In this document: positions 45,097 to 53,702 of the stretch, one piece after another
Layout: each line of letters begins with the position of its first letter
How positions within the stretch are numbered: the stretch's first letter is position 1
Assembly (NCBI RefSeq): GCF_040712075.1
Contig: NZ_JBFCVL010000005.1
Coordinates: 248,001-312,000 of the forward strand
Length of the DNA: 64,000 nt
Source of the DNA: Fodinicurvata sp. EGI_FJ10296
Lineage (GTDB): Bacteria > Pseudomonadota > Alphaproteobacteria > DSM-16000 > Inquilinaceae
Direction: 5' to 3'
Program-made: the position numbers and the translations under genes
Notes under the pieces: generated by a model
Database searches by the model: none
What the model was told of the DNA's origin: nothing
The model's input: the letters and a program-made list of their open reading frames with translations, nothing else

Positions 45097-45110
45097 TTGA
45101 TCGGGATCAA
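45097..45110 (+). promoter_or_regulatory. Perfect FNR/FnrL (Anr) box upstream of hemN
   Basis: TTGATCGGGATCAA matches the TTGAT-N4-ATCAA consensus exactly. It lies about 45 bases before the preferred hemN ATG, so the site centred at 45103.5 would place transcription near 45145 if it works at -41.5. Oxygen-dependent control of hemN by an FNR-type activator is well established in related bacteria. Confidence 0.9.
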
Positions 45111-45154
45111 TGCCGCGCGGCGCTTGCGGCCCAAAAATCGGCCGGACCACAAAA

Positions 45155-46642
45155 ATGAGCGCCATGATGAAACATCAACGGATCGACAATCCCGGATCGT
45201 TCCGGCCGGAACCTTGCCGGCCACCGGCCGCCCAGTCCGAAACCGTCAGGACCGGGGCGGGCACGACTGCCGACGCTATCATATCCAGAATGGCCGAGGA
45301 ACGTCTTCCACGATATACAAGCTATCCCACCGCCCCGGCCTTCGGTTCGGGGAACGGTCCGGAAGCCTGGGCAGCCGACCACGCAGATTGGCTGGCGGCC
45401 TTGCCGATTGACCGGCCGGTATCGCTCTATCTGCATGTCCCCTATTGCCGTTCCATGTGCCGGTATTGCGGTTGTACGACCAAGATAACACGCCGGGACG
45501 ATCCGATTGATGCCTACGCCGCCGTCCTGCAGCGCGAGATCGACCTGGTGGCGGATCGCATGCCGGACGCCATGAAAGCCGGGCACATTCATTGGGGCGG
45601 CGGCACACCCGGCATTCTCGGGACAGAGCGGATGAAGGCCATCAGGCGGCGATTGGCCGACCGCTTCACACTCGATCCGGCCGCCGAATGCGCCATCGAA
45701 CTCGACCCCCGACACATGGCATCGGTGCCGCCGCGCGATCTCGCCGCGATGGGCGTCAACCGCGTCAGCTTTGGCATCCAGACCCTTGACGCGCGCGTCC
45801 AGGCAGCGATCGGCCGCATCCAGCCATTTGAACAGGTGGCAGCGGCTGTGGCGAGCGTGCGCGATGTCGGCATCCGGCGCATCAGCTTCGATCTCATCTA
45901 TGGTCTGCCTTATCAGACAGTGGAGTCCGCCGCGCAGACGGTATGGACGCTCCTCGCCTTGTCGCCCGACCGGATCAGCATTTTCGGGTACGCCCACATT
46001 CCCTGGGCCAAGCCGCATCAACGGCTGATACCGGACGAAACGCTGCCCGATGCGCATGATCGCGCCGCGCAATTCACTGCCATGGCGGATGTTCTGGCTG
46101 ATGCTGGCTATGTTGCCATCGGCATCGATCACTTCGCCCGGCCTGACGACAGTATGGCCATCGCCCATCGCGACGGTACGCTGCGGCGGAACTTCCAGGG
46201 CTACACAACGGATCCGTGCGATACGATCCTCGGATTCGGCGCGTCCGCCATCAGCACACTGCGCCAGGGATACACCGGCAACGATACGTCAATTGCAGCC
46301 TATTCCCGCTCCATACACGACGGACGTCTCGCCACCAATCGTGGCTATGAACTGACGCGGGAAGACCGCCTCAGGGGAGATGCGATAAACGCCCTCATGT
46401 GCACGTCATCGGTTTCGATCGACGACGTTGCCCGGCGGCATCCCGGTTTGCGGGACCAGATTCAGCGGATCTTCGACGATGCCGCAAGCTCGCTCGAACA
46501 TCTGGGAAATGCCGGATTGGTCGAATGGGACGGCAATCGTCTGTCCATAGCCCGTGAGGCTCGGCTGCTGGTCCGATCCGTTGCGGCGGCCTTTGACGAA
46601 TATCTGGCGAAGACAGGCGAAAAATATTCAAAGGCGATCTAG
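45155..46642 (+). CDS. hemN: Oxygen-independent coproporphyrinogen III oxidase HemN
   Basis: About 495 residues from the ATG at 45155; the upstream FNR box rules out the longer frame from 45110, whose start overlaps the box. Radical-SAM enzyme that converts coproporphyrinogen III to protoporphyrinogen IX without O2. Seen: PRYTSYPTAPAF, the cluster motif HVPYCRSMCRYCGC (CxxxCxxC, plus a further Cys), HWGGGTP, ISFDLIYGLPYQT, GIDHFARPDD, FQGYTTDP and GFGASAIS. The C-terminus KYSKAI aligns with the family end. The gene is followed closely by a convergent scaffold gene. Confidence 0.96.
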   Translation: MSAMMKHQRIDNPGSFRPEPCRPPAAQSETVRTGAGTTADAIISRMAEERLPRYTSYPTAPAFGSGNGPEAWAADHADWLAALPIDRPVSLYLHVPYCRSMCRYCGCTTKITRRDDPIDAYAAVLQREIDLVADRMPDAMKAGHIHWGGGTPGILGTERMKAIRRRLADRFTLDPAAECAIELDPRHMASVPPRDLAAMGVNRVSFGIQTLDARVQAAIGRIQPFEQVAAAVASVRDVGIRRISFDLIYGLPYQTVESAAQTVWTLLALSPDRISIFGYAHIPWAKPHQRLIPDETLPDAHDRAAQFTAMADVLADAGYVAIGIDHFARPDDSMAIAHRDGTLRRNFQGYTTDPCDTILGFGASAISTLRQGYTGNDTSIAAYSRSIHDGRLATNRGYELTREDRLRGDAINALMCTSSVSIDDVARRHPGLRDQIQRIFDDAASSLEHLGNAGLVEWDGNRLSIAREARLLVRSVAAAFDEYLAKTGEKYSKAI

Positions 46643-46646
46643 GGGG

Positions 46647-47156
46647 TCATCCGGATTGGTCGGGCTGATCCGGTCTGCCTTCGATCGCCTTGTCCGATCT
46701 TTCGATCGCCTCAACCACGGCATCGAACGGCAGCATGACCGAACCGTGCCGGGAGCGAAGGTCGCGCGCCGGCAGCAGCAATTCGAGATCCTGCCAGATC
46801 CCGCCGGGAAGGCTCGCCTCTGGCGAGGTCAGCATTGACTGAACGGCATCGCGGATCTGGATGGCCTCGCTGACGGAACGTCCCGGAAGCACCGAGGCAA
46901 GGATCGAAGTACCGGCCTGCCCCAGCGCGCAGGCCCGGACGGCAAAGCCGATTTCAGTAATGATGTCGCCGTCACGATTGAGATCGAGGGTGATCGTGCT
47001 GCCGCATACCGGACTACGGCGTTTCACCGTTACCTGAGGATCGCTCAAGCGGGCGTCGTTCCTGACCGATCGACCATGGGCCGAGAGCCGTTCGGTGTAG
47101 ATCTCAAGCCATTCGGCATCGCCGGATTCCAACTGCCCCATTATGCGTTGATCCAT
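46647..47156 (-). CDS. NifU-N/IscU-like scaffold protein, third Cys missing
   Basis: About 169 residues from the ATG at 47156 (MDQRIMGQLESGDAEWLEIY). Same fold and motif order as the cox-linked scaffold: SPVCGSTITLDL, RACALGQAGTSIL and RSRHGSVMLPFDAVVEA. Compared with its paralog (SRHNCVLLPFDAL) the third position is Gly-Ser rather than Cys, and the D after the first Cys is S. Only two Cys remain of the classical three, so it may be a carrier or have another role. This variant is a known alphaproteobacterial group; its function has not been established that I know of. It is convergent with hemN, with stops almost touching. Confidence 0.84.
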   Translation of the reverse strand: MDQRIMGQLESGDAEWLEIYTERLSAHGRSVRNDARLSDPQVTVKRRSPVCGSTITLDLNRDGDIITEIGFAVRACALGQAGTSILASVLPGRSVSEAIQIRDAVQSMLTSPEASLPGGIWQDLELLLPARDLRSRHGSVMLPFDAVVEAIERSDKAIEGRPDQPDQSG

Positions 47157-47327
47157 ATTCCGCTGCCAAAGCGAACCGCTACCGGCAGCAATTATCCTGC
47201 GAAACGCAAAAAAGCTCTGCCCACCCACCTTGCGATAGCTGACGCAGAGCCAGCGGGCGGCCGGACCAGCGCGCGAAACGCGCGTTGATCCGGCCGCTCC
47301 GAAGGTCACGAACCTGAAAGGGTCCGC

Positions 47328-47558
47328 TTATTTACGCATGTCGGAAGCCGACATCCGTTCCATCCGCTCTGCGGCGGCGGCAGCTTGCTGTGCAGCAGCG
47401 CGCGCTTCCTGGGCAGCCTGAGCTGCCTGTTCGGCCGAGGCCTGAGCATTCGCGGCAGCAGCCATGTCAGCGTCGCTCTGCTGAGCGCACGCAGCAGCAC
47501 CAAAGGTCACAGCAACGAGCGCAGCCGGGATGGTGAGCTTTTTCAGATTGAATGCCAT
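47328..47558 (-). CDS. Small Ala-rich coiled-coil lipoprotein (Lpp-like)
   Basis: 76 residues from the ATG at 47558 (GGGGAGAAG upstream). A lipoprotein signal peptide ends at the lipobox GAAAC (LVAVTFGAAACAQQSDAD). The mature part is a short Ala/Gln-rich heptad-like helix (EQAAQAAQEARAAAQQAAAA), of the alanine-zipper type seen in Lpp/OprI proteins. The C-terminus is MSASDMRK, with a terminal Lys, the residue by which Lpp is linked to peptidoglycan. It could be a structural outer membrane lipoprotein; attachment is inference. The gene has its own leader with two hairpins. Confidence 0.85.
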   Translation of the reverse strand: MAFNLKKLTIPAALVAVTFGAAACAQQSDADMAAAANAQASAEQAAQAAQEARAAAQQAAAAAERMERMSASDMRK

Positions 47559-47881
47559 TTGACTTCTCCCCTTCTTCTTGGTGGGCAAATATCCGGTTCC
47601 CCGCGAACCGAACGTATTAATCCCGGTAGACCGGGATATGCAGATGATGCGGGATGTTCCACCGCTGGTCCACACCAGCCGATATCCGTCTCACAATAAC
47701 CATCGCTAAGCCGCAATCTCGGCCGAAACGGTTGGAATTACAAGTATAATTGTCGAAATACCGGCCTGTTACCCGCTTTTATCACAAGCTGAAAAATCGC
47801 AAAACGGTCCATGGTCGCGATCGCAAAGCCTGTCGATGCCACTACCTGCTATTTTTCATCAATGTCACCTAAATGCCTCAT
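47559..47881 (-). other. Intergenic region with two leader hairpins and AT-rich promoter
   Basis: Between fliJ and the lipoprotein gene. Reading on the minus strand, an AT-rich stretch (about 47730-47760) may hold the lipoprotein promoter. Two inverted repeats follow: ATCCCGGT/ACCGGGAT (47620-47637, 2-base gap) and CGGTTC/GAACCG (47594-47610, 5-base loop). They lie 36-80 bases before the ATG, so they are likely in the 5' leader. Leader hairpins often stabilise highly abundant lipoprotein mRNAs; that is inference here. Confidence 0.5.
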
Positions 47882-48328
47882 TTACACTTCATTGAAGGAG
47901 TCTTTACCCCTCTTCTTTCGCTCGTGCGCAGACACTGCGATCTCATCAAGCGCGGCACCCTCGATCCGGCGGTTGCGGAGTGTCGCTGTCGAAGCGCGGT
48001 CATCCCGCACGACCTCGAACCTCTTAACAGTTTGAAACGCCTCGTTTATTTCATCCTGCGCAGCCGACAACTTCTGCTTTGCGTGCTTCATCGATGCCTT
48101 GAGCGTCTCCCGGCGCAGGTCCGTCGCCTTCAGATAGGCGCCGAACGTCATGGTCGCAGCCGGATTGTCCCTGATTTCTGCCGCACCCCGTTCGGCGACG
48201 ATCTCTTCGTCGAGACGGTCGATCTGATCCTGCAGCGATTGGACAAGTGTTTCCAGCTCGGCTACAGAACGCCGCTTTTCATCGAGCTGCCAACGATGCA
48301 GGCGAATCAACGTATCCAGTGAACTCAT
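47882..48328 (-). CDS. fliJ: Flagellar export protein FliJ
   Basis: 148 residues, almost wholly predicted coiled coil ([40 protein letters not shown]). Assigned from size, coiled-coil pattern and position: its ATG overlaps the end of fliI by four bases. FliJ is the stalk protein of the flagellar type III export ATPase and also a chaperone escort protein. It has the low sequence conservation usual for FliJ, so the call rests on context as well as shape. Confidence 0.9.
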   Translation of the reverse strand: MSSLDTLIRLHRWQLDEKRRSVAELETLVQSLQDQIDRLDEEIVAERGAAEIRDNPAATMTFGAYLKATDLRRETLKASMKHAKQKLSAAQDEINEAFQTVKRFEVVRDDRASTATLRNRRIEGAALDEIAVSAHERKKRGKDSFNEV

Positions 48329-49800
48329 GCCTTACCCTGCCGTTTACCCCCGGATCGACGCCGATCCGATTCGCTGATCCTGATGCCTTCGCCCCGCCCG
48401 GTTCGCCTGGCCGCCTCATCGCCGTCAGAAGAGGGATCAGACGCCGTCTTCTTCCAGGGGACACCGAGAATTCTGGCCAAACGCGCGAACCCTTCGTCCA
48501 GGCCTGTATGCTCATCCTTTGTCTGGGTAAGGAATGCCTCCAGCGCCGGGTTGAGCCGGATCGCTTCATCGACGCCAGCATCGGTGCCCTGCCTGTACGC
48601 ACCGAGCCGGATCATTTCTGCCATATCCTCATAGGTACTCATCACCAGGCGTGCACGCCGGATCAGTTCCGTCTCTTCGGCCGTATTGCACGCGGGCATC
48701 GATCTGGAAACCGAACGCAGGATGTTGATCGCCGGATAACGGCCGCGCTCGGCAATCTTGCGTTCGAGCACGATATGGCCGTCAACGATGCCCCGCACCG
48801 CGTCGGCGATCGGCTCGTTGTGATCGTCGCCTTCCACGAGGACCGTGAATAGCGCCGTGATGGCCCCTGCGCCAATCCCCGGTCCCGCGCGCTCCAGTAA
48901 TCGGGGCAGTTCGCCGAAGGTGGTCGGAGGATACCCCTTGCTCGTGGGAGGCTCACCCGCCGACAGGCCGATTTCGCGCTGCGCCATGGCGAACCGGGTA
49001 ATGCTGTCCATCATGCACAGCACATGCTTTCCACGGTCACGGAAACTTTCCGCCACCGAAAGCGTCGTATAGGCTGCCTGACGGCGCATCAGCGGCGACT
49101 CGTCCGACGTGGCCACAACGACGACAGACCGTGCGAGCCCTTCCGGCCCCAGGTCGTCTTCGATGAATTCCTGGACTTCGCGGCCCCGCTCTCCGATCAG
49201 GCCGATAACGGCGACATCCGACTGGGTATAGCGGGCCAGCATCGACATGAGTACGGATTTGCCGACACCGGAGCCGGCGAAGATGCCCATTCTCTGACCG
49301 CGGCAACAGGTGATAAAGGAATTCAGCGCGCGAACGCCCACATCGACCTTCCCTCCCAGACGCGACCGCAGCCCGGCGGGTGGCGGATCGTTCCGCAGCG
49401 GAGCCGCCGTCGGCCCGGCCTGTATGGGACCCTTGCCGTCGATCGGTTCGCCCAGAGCGTTGACGACCCGTCCCAGCCATGCGTTGGAGGGATAGACGGC
49501 CGGCGTACGCTCAACCAGTTCGGCGCGGCATCCCAGGCCCACGTCCTGCAGACTTCCCAGCGGCATGAGAAGGGCGCGTGTCTCCCGGAATCCGACGACC
49601 TCGCACGGTATCCGCCGGCCGCTTCTGGAAATAACATCGCACCGCCCGCCGATGGAAAGCCGCCGCTCGATCCCGGCGACCTCGACAAGCAAACCCTGAA
49701 CGCCCACAACCCGTCCAAAAATCCGCCACGGACGCACTTCATTCAGCGCCTCCGCGATCGCACTCCCGACATCGTCCGACACTCTGCCGTCTGGAATCAT
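48325..49800 (-). CDS. fliI: Flagellum-specific ATP synthase FliI
   Basis: 491 residues. F1-beta/Rho-type ATPase. N-terminal beta-barrel domain with [26 protein letters not shown]; Walker A region [39 protein letters not shown]; Walker [20 protein letters not shown]; then [23 protein letters not shown], characteristic of FliI/type III ATPases. It energises export of rod, hook and filament subunits. The C-terminal tail is unusually long and Arg/Ser-rich. Divergent from ctrA across a 331-base region. Confidence 0.96.
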   Translation of the reverse strand: MIPDGRVSDDVGSAIAEALNEVRPWRIFGRVVGVQGLLVEVAGIERRLSIGGRCDVISRSGRRIPCEVVGFRETRALLMPLGSLQDVGLGCRAELVERTPAVYPSNAWLGRVVNALGEPIDGKGPIQAGPTAAPLRNDPPPAGLRSRLGGKVDVGVRALNSFITCCRGQRMGIFAGSGVGKSVLMSMLARYTQSDVAVIGLIGERGREVQEFIEDDLGPEGLARSVVVVATSDESPLMRRQAAYTTLSVAESFRDRGKHVLCMMDSITRFAMAQREIGLSAGEPPTSKGYPPTTFGELPRLLERAGPGIGAGAITALFTVLVEGDDHNEPIADAVRGIVDGHIVLERKIAERGRYPAINILRSVSRSMPACNTAEETELIRRARLVMSTYEDMAEMIRLGAYRQGTDAGVDEAIRLNPALEAFLTQTKDEHTGLDEGFARLARILGVPWKKTASDPSSDGDEAARRTGRGEGIRISESDRRRSGGKRQGKA

Positions 49801-50131
49801 TCCACCCGATACTCCGGTAACTTCGTGCCTGCCGACGTCGCGCTCCGGGACGATACCCAGGCCGAGGACAAGGTCGGGATCGCCGCCAAAGCCTCGTTCT
49901 GCTACGATAGCGGCATGCTAGGATTCGCCTGGTTAATCAGGCGTAAAGCCCGCAGCGTTTTATCTATTAACCTTTTACGGCTGATTAACCTTTAGAACTT
50001 AAGTTTGGTTAAGAAGCCTCAGATCGGTCATTCCTTGAACGGGACGCTAATTCGGGGCGATAATATAGGGTAGATTGTCATTCCCCTTGGCTGAGGCGCA
50101 AGACGCCCTCCTTGGTTGAAAGGTTTGAGAT
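49801..50131. promoter_or_regulatory. fliI-ctrA divergent regulatory region with CtrA-type half-sites
   Basis: 331 bases without a gene. Four TTAACC half-sites are present: two on the plus strand (49967-49972, 49985-49990) and two on the minus strand (49931-49936, 50007-50012). A fifth TTAA is at 49999. TTAAC(C) is the CtrA half-site core in alphaproteobacteria, but the spacings here are not the classical TTAA-N7-TTAA. A GATTC (GANTC, CcrM-type) site lies at 49922-49926. The region is AT-rich compared with its surroundings and lies between two genes that CtrA commonly controls. Confidence 0.7.
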
Positions 50132-50863
50132 ATGCGGGTTCTTCTGGTTGAAGACGATAGCGCAACGGCCAAGAGCATAGAATTGATGCTGCAGACCGAA
50201 GGATTCGTTATCGATCTGACCGATATGGGCGAAGATGGCCTCGAGATCGGCAAGCTCTATGACTATGACATCATCATTCTCGACATCATGCTCCCGGACA
50301 TGGACGGATACGAGGTGCTCCGTCGCCTGCGTTCGGCCCGCGTCGATACGCCGATTCTCATCCTTTCCGGATTGAGTGAAATGGACCACAAGATCAAGGG
50401 TCTGGGGGTCGGCGCGGACGATTATCTGACCAAGCCGTTCGACAAGCGGGAACTCATCGCCCGGATTCACGCAATTGTCCGCCGCTCCAAGGGCCACTCG
50501 GACAGTGTGATCCAGACCGGGCAGCTGACCGTCAATCTGGATACCCGGACGGTTGAAGTTGCCGGGCAGCCCCTTCATCTGACGGGCAAGGAATATGGGA
50601 TTCTCGAACTTCTGTCGTTGCGCAAGGGCACAACGCTGACCAAGGAAATGTTCCTGAATCATCTGTATGGCGGGATGGACGAACCCGAACTCAAAATCAT
50701 CGACGTGTTCGTCTGCAAACTCCGAAAAAAGCTGGCGCAGTCGACCGGCGGCGAGAACTACATCGAGACAGTATGGGGACGCGGCTATGTCCTGCGCGAT
50801 CCCTCGGCGAGTCGCGAACCTCCCGCCAAGAAAAAGGGCACCAAGCAGCTCGCGAACGCCTGA
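50132..50863 (+). CDS. ctrA: Cell-cycle/motility response regulator CtrA
   Basis: 243 residues, OmpR family. Receiver domain (1-120) with acidic pocket E7-D8-D9 and phospho-acceptor Asp51 in [20 protein letters not shown], the position known from CtrA. DNA-binding winged helix (about 125-228) with [17 protein letters not shown] and [12 protein letters not shown], nearly identical to the CtrA consensus. The short Lys-rich tail ([15 protein letters not shown]) carries a hydrophobic end that resembles the ClpXP degradation tail (AA-type) of Caulobacter CtrA. In non-Caulobacter relatives CtrA mainly drives flagellar and chemotaxis genes, which fits the neighbours fliIJ, che and chpT. Confidence 0.96.
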   Translation: MRVLLVEDDSATAKSIELMLQTEGFVIDLTDMGEDGLEIGKLYDYDIIILDIMLPDMDGYEVLRRLRSARVDTPILILSGLSEMDHKIKGLGVGADDYLTKPFDKRELIARIHAIVRRSKGHSDSVIQTGQLTVNLDTRTVEVAGQPLHLTGKEYGILELLSLRKGTTLTKEMFLNHLYGGMDEPELKIIDVFVCKLRKKLAQSTGGENYIETVWGRGYVLRDPSASREPPAKKKGTKQLANA

Positions 50864-51073
50864 CGCACCTGATGACTGCGGCCGCACACGGGCCGGCATT
50901 CGCAACCCCGCATTCGCCCCATCGCAACAGCCTTCCTGCCGGGCATTGGACCCGTTGCTTTCTCGCGATCCGGTCGCCTCACTGATTGTGCTGCATCAAC
51001 CACTTTTCCCGCGCGGCAGCCCAAAGCCGCCAGCGCGGAAATAGTGTGGTTCGCCAGTCAGGATCCGGCCCTA
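50864..51073. other. Convergent gap ctrA/cheR
   Basis: 210 bases between convergent genes. No clear intrinsic terminator with a T-run on either strand; I see nothing else. Confidence 0.4.
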
Positions 51074-51940
51074 TCACGATTTGGATTGCGCCAGGGCTGG
51101 CTGCCCACCCCGAACCGAGCCAGCGGCTTTGGCCGCGGGCTCGTAAAGACCGCGCCGGCCGTCCACGGGACGGAATCGATCGCTCACTCCCAGAACCGTC
51201 TCGGCGCCACCCAGGAACAGATGTCCATCCGCGGGCATCACCTTGCTGATACCGTCCAGTACCTTCGTCTTGTTTGCCTGATCGAAATAAATCAATACAT
51301 TCCGGCAGAAGACGACATCGAACTGGCCGAGCCCGCTCATGTTATCCAGCAGATTGAATGTCCGCCAGGTGACCATTTTTTTCAATTCGTCGGATATGTA
51401 CCATTTGTCGCCGACCTGCTTGAAGTATTTCACAAGATGAGTAATAGGAAGACCGCGCTGTATTTCGAACTGGGTGTAGACACCGGCGCGGCAGCGGTCG
51501 ATCATCTCGGTTGACAGATCGGTGCCGACGATTTCAATCTTCCAGCCGCGCAGCCTTGCCGCCTCTTCGTGCAACAGCATGGCAAGCGAATACGGTTCCT
51601 GACCGCTGGAACAGGCGGCGGACCAGATGCGAAACGATTTCCTGGCCGACCTCGCCTCCAGCAGATGCGGCAGGACCACGGATTTGAACAGTTCGAACGG
51701 CTTGCTGTCGCGAAAGAACGACGATTCGTTTGTCGTCATCGCTTCGGTGATGTCGTTCAGGAGCGACTCCTGCCGACGCGTTCTGGCCAACTGAACAAGA
51801 TCATCCAACGACTTGACCTGCCACTTTCGCGCCACAGGCATCAGCCGGCTTTCCAGCAAATAGGATTTATCGGGCGTCACGACGAGTCCCGAACGCTGGT
51901 GGAGCAGTGTCCGCAGGTAGTTGAAGTCATCGGTCTTCAT
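51074..51940 (-). CDS. cheR: Chemotaxis protein-glutamate O-methyltransferase CheR
   Basis: 288 residues from the ATG at 51940, preceded by GGAGG (8-base spacing). N-terminal helical domain (FNYLRTLLHQRSGLVVTPDKSYLLESRL). The SAM-binding part has TTNESSFFRDSKPFELF, IWSAACSSGQEPYSLAMLL, IVGTDLSTEMIDRCRAGVY and FDVVFCRNVLIYFD. It methylates chemoreceptor glutamates using S-adenosylmethionine. The last gene of the che block, 28 bases after cheB. Confidence 0.95.
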   Translation of the reverse strand: MKTDDFNYLRTLLHQRSGLVVTPDKSYLLESRLMPVARKWQVKSLDDLVQLARTRRQESLLNDITEAMTTNESSFFRDSKPFELFKSVVLPHLLEARSARKSFRIWSAACSSGQEPYSLAMLLHEEAARLRGWKIEIVGTDLSTEMIDRCRAGVYTQFEIQRGLPITHLVKYFKQVGDKWYISDELKKMVTWRTFNLLDNMSGLGQFDVVFCRNVLIYFDQANKTKVLDGISKVMPADGHLFLGGAETVLGVSDRFRPVDGRRGLYEPAAKAAGSVRGGQPALAQSKS

Positions 51941-51968
51941 TGCCAGTCCTCCGGACCATACCTCATAC

Positions 51969-53150
51969 TCAATGCGCCAAAAGCTTGCGAACCGACGGTC
52001 CCAGCTTTGCAAGCGGCAAGACTTCCGAACACAGGCCACCAGTCGCAACGGCGCCCGGCATGCCCCAGACCACGCTGGACGCTTCATCCTGAGCTATGAC
52101 CACGCCACCGGCTTCGACCACCTGTCGGCACCCACTCAGGCCGTCATGCCCCATACCCGTCAGAATGACCGCCAAACTGCGGCCACCGAAAGCCTTGACG
52201 ACACTGCGCATCATGGGATCGACAGACGGGCGGCAGAAGTTCTCAGGCGGATCCTGGTTGATGCGCAAGACCGGAGACGCGGCGTTGCCGCCAACGACCA
52301 TGTGGAACTGGCCCGGCGCAATATGAACACGGCCCGGCCGGAGCACCTCTCCATCACTGACCTCAATGGCTTCGATGTCGCATTGACGCGCAATGTGCTC
52401 AGCGAGAATCGTCGTGAAGGTCGCGGGCATGTGCTGCGTGACGATTATGGGAACGGACAAGGCCCCGCCCCGCTTTGGCGACAGCGCGCCGATGACCTCG
52501 AACAATGCCTGGGGACCGCCCGTGGAACTGCCGATAGCCACGATTGCCGGATTGAATCCTCGGGGTACCGGGCGAAGAATCGGCGCCGCAGATCTTGTAT
52601 TGGCGGATGGCGCGTCTCCGGGCCTCCGCACTGGTCTTTCCGACGCAGCCGTCGACGCGCCCGTACCCGAGGTCCCGCCGGTCGGAGCAGCCGGACGGAC
52701 CGCCCGTCCCAACGCCTTGACCTTCTGAACGAGTTCCTGGCGAAACCCGTCGGCTCCGTGAATATCCCGGGTGGCTGTCGGTTTCGGGAGATAGTCGGCC
52801 GCCCCTGCCCTCATCGCTTTCATCGTGATGTCGGCGCCGCGCCGGGTCAGGGTCGATGCCATGACGATCCGGGTGCGAGGCGACGCCTTCAGCAGCAGCG
52901 GAAGCGCGGTCAGGCCGTCCATTACGGGCATCTCGATGTCGAGCACGATCACATCAATTTCCATGCGGCCGGCGGTGTTGACCGCCATCTGCCCATTGCC
53001 GACCGAAGCGACGACCTCGATGTCAGGATCCTGCTCCAGCGCCTTCGACAGCAGTCCACGGATGACCGCACTGTCGTCCACCACCATGACTCTGATAGCG
53101 CCCGCACCCGACGATGGCGGTCTGGACTGTGTTCCAGTCGGTAGTGTCAT
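51969..53150 (-). CDS. cheB: Chemotaxis protein-glutamate methylesterase/glutaminase CheB
   Basis: 393 residues. Receiver domain (about 20-140) with D25-D26 and phospho-acceptor D71 (VIVLDIEMPVMDGL), then a Ser/Thr/Pro-rich linker, then the methylesterase domain. Catalytic Ser in IGSSTGGPQAL, His in TQHMPATFT, Asp in LTGMGHDGLSG. It removes methyl groups from chemoreceptors and deamidates glutamines under CheA control. It lies 12 bases after cheY. Confidence 0.96.
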   Translation of the reverse strand: MTLPTGTQSRPPSSGAGAIRVMVVDDSAVIRGLLSKALEQDPDIEVVASVGNGQMAVNTAGRMEIDVIVLDIEMPVMDGLTALPLLLKASPRTRIVMASTLTRRGADITMKAMRAGAADYLPKPTATRDIHGADGFRQELVQKVKALGRAVRPAAPTGGTSGTGASTAASERPVRRPGDAPSANTRSAAPILRPVPRGFNPAIVAIGSSTGGPQALFEVIGALSPKRGGALSVPIIVTQHMPATFTTILAEHIARQCDIEAIEVSDGEVLRPGRVHIAPGQFHMVVGGNAASPVLRINQDPPENFCRPSVDPMMRSVVKAFGGRSLAVILTGMGHDGLSGCRQVVEAGGVVIAQDEASSVVWGMPGAVATGGLCSEVLPLAKLGPSVRKLLAH

Positions 53151-53162
53151 CTCGCACGCGCC

Positions 53163-53534
53163 TTAAATGAGACCAACCTGGGCAAACTTCGTCTGGATGA
53201 TCTCGCTATCGAATGGCTTCATGATGTATTCGTTCGCTCCGGCGCTGAGGGCTTCCTGTATGTGAGCCAGGTCGTTTTCCGTCGTGCAGAACACGACTTT
53301 GGGGTCAGTTCCACCCGACATCTTGCGCAGCCGTTTAAGGAACTCGATTCCCGTCATTACCGGCATGTTCCAGTCGAGCAGGATCGCATCCGGCATGGAC
53401 TGACCGCACGCGTCCATAGCCTGCTTGCCGTCTTCCGCCTCGCTGCATTCGAAATCCAGGTCCTCCAGTATCCGTCGGGCTACCTTCCGAACGACGCGAC
53501 TGTCATCGACAACTAGGCAGGTTTTCATCATCAT
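53163..53534 (-). CDS. cheY: Chemotaxis response regulator CheY
   Basis: 123-residue single receiver domain. Acidic pocket D10-D11, phospho-acceptor D54 in LLDWNMPVM, Thr in VFCTTENDLA and Lys in EYIMKPFDSE. The unusual W next to D54 matches alphaproteobacterial CheY forms. One of three consecutive ATG codons starts the gene. It is 168 bases downstream of cheA; that gap contains no cheW or other gene. Phospho-CheY controls flagellar motor direction or speed. Confidence 0.94.
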   Translation of the reverse strand: MMMKTCLVVDDSRVVRKVARRILEDLDFECSEAEDGKQAMDACGQSMPDAILLDWNMPVMTGIEFLKRLRKMSGGTDPKVVFCTTENDLAHIQEALSAGANEYIMKPFDSEIIQTKFAQVGLI

Positions 53535-53702
53535 TTCCCAATACTGGAAGCTTGCCCCTGGGACACTTTGGACATCCTCCGGAACGCACTGTAGATGCGT
53601 GCCGAGTCAGAACGGAATTTTGCGCTCTACTGCTTTCGACCTGGCGTCGCCGCTTCGTTACGCCGACTCCCGGCCCATGCCCGGCTCATGTCCATGCCCA
53701 TC

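Noticed and set aside
45110-45154. hemN start at 45110
   Set aside because: The codon overlaps a perfect FNR box, and its leader has no ribosome binding site.
49967-50012. Canonical CtrA box TTAA-N7-TTAA
   Set aside because: The spacings between TTAA elements are 14, 10 and 6 bases, none of them 7, so I report half-sites only.
51921-53144. Plus-strand frame of about 407 codons
   Set aside because: Antisense to cheB, whose receiver and catalytic Ser-His-Asp are all present.
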